Of a DNA stretch of 20,855 nucleotides, positions 20,813-20,855 are shown one piece after another. The position numbers were made by a program, and so were the translations under genes. The stretch's first letter is position 1, and each line of letters begins with the position of its first letter. The stretch covers positions 1 to 20,855 of the forward strand of contig JAJZQR010000074.1 of NCBI GenBank assembly GCA_021806765.1, read 5' to 3'. The DNA comes from Chloroflexota bacterium (GTDB taxonomy: Bacteria; Chloroflexota; UBA6077). The notes beneath the pieces were generated by a model. The model was not told the DNA's origin and did no database searches. It saw only the letters and a program-made list of their open reading frames with translations.

Positions 20813-20855
20813 CCTGAATCTGCGGTGGGACGCGGGCCGCTTAGAGAGATCGGAA

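Overview
The window reads as a core-genome segment of a GC-rich, probably anaerobic or facultative bacterium, most likely a Chloroflexota member. This placement is an inference from several features: FtsZ next to a ParA ATPase without FtsA or Min genes, Tad pseudopilin genes, a ferredoxin-linked 2-oxoacid oxidoreductase, an EF-G-2 paralogue, and many palindromic intergenic repeats. No rRNA, tRNA, CRISPR array, transposase or phage gene was seen. All genes but two run on the minus strand.

Left end (1-5600). A 19-codon gene tail on the plus strand ends at a perfect 28-bp palindrome and a strong hairpin. It converges on an unrecognised Cys-containing protein with its own promoter and on a YtxH-like membrane protein. 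A 311-base gap holds a double-hairpin repeat and a weak terminator. Then comes the operon yebC-ruvC-ruvA (translation regulator, Holliday-junction resolvase, junction-binding protein), with tightly coupled TTG starts. It diverges from an EF-G-2-type GTPase (fusA2-like), the only complete plus-strand gene. Each side of the divergent intergenic region has an extended -10 promoter.

Middle (5600-10780). A promoter at about 10752-10780 reads into parA and ftsZ, which overlap by 8 nt, followed by two TadE-type pseudopilin genes and one large TadG-type gene. Together these place chromosome positioning or division and surface-pilus accessory functions on one strand.

Right-centre (10848-17640). This is a classic translation and transcription operon in the order nusA-ylxR-infB-rbfA-nrnA-truB-ribF. 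It starts at a strong promoter and has a leader carrying an intrinsic-terminator hairpin plus a competing long-range fold. rimP, the usual first gene, is absent. A heptamer-based inverted repeat sits between infB and rbfA.

Right end (17690-20855). A 63-bp MITE-like palindrome separates the nusA promoter from a porD-porA-porB cluster, headed by an unrecognised membrane-anchored protein with its own -10 element. The beta subunit appears to have lost all the cysteines that normally hold its [4Fe-4S] cluster, and no gamma subunit is encoded nearby. This is the most unusual biochemistry in the window. Most of the rest is well-known housekeeping; I see no complete novel defence or mobile system.
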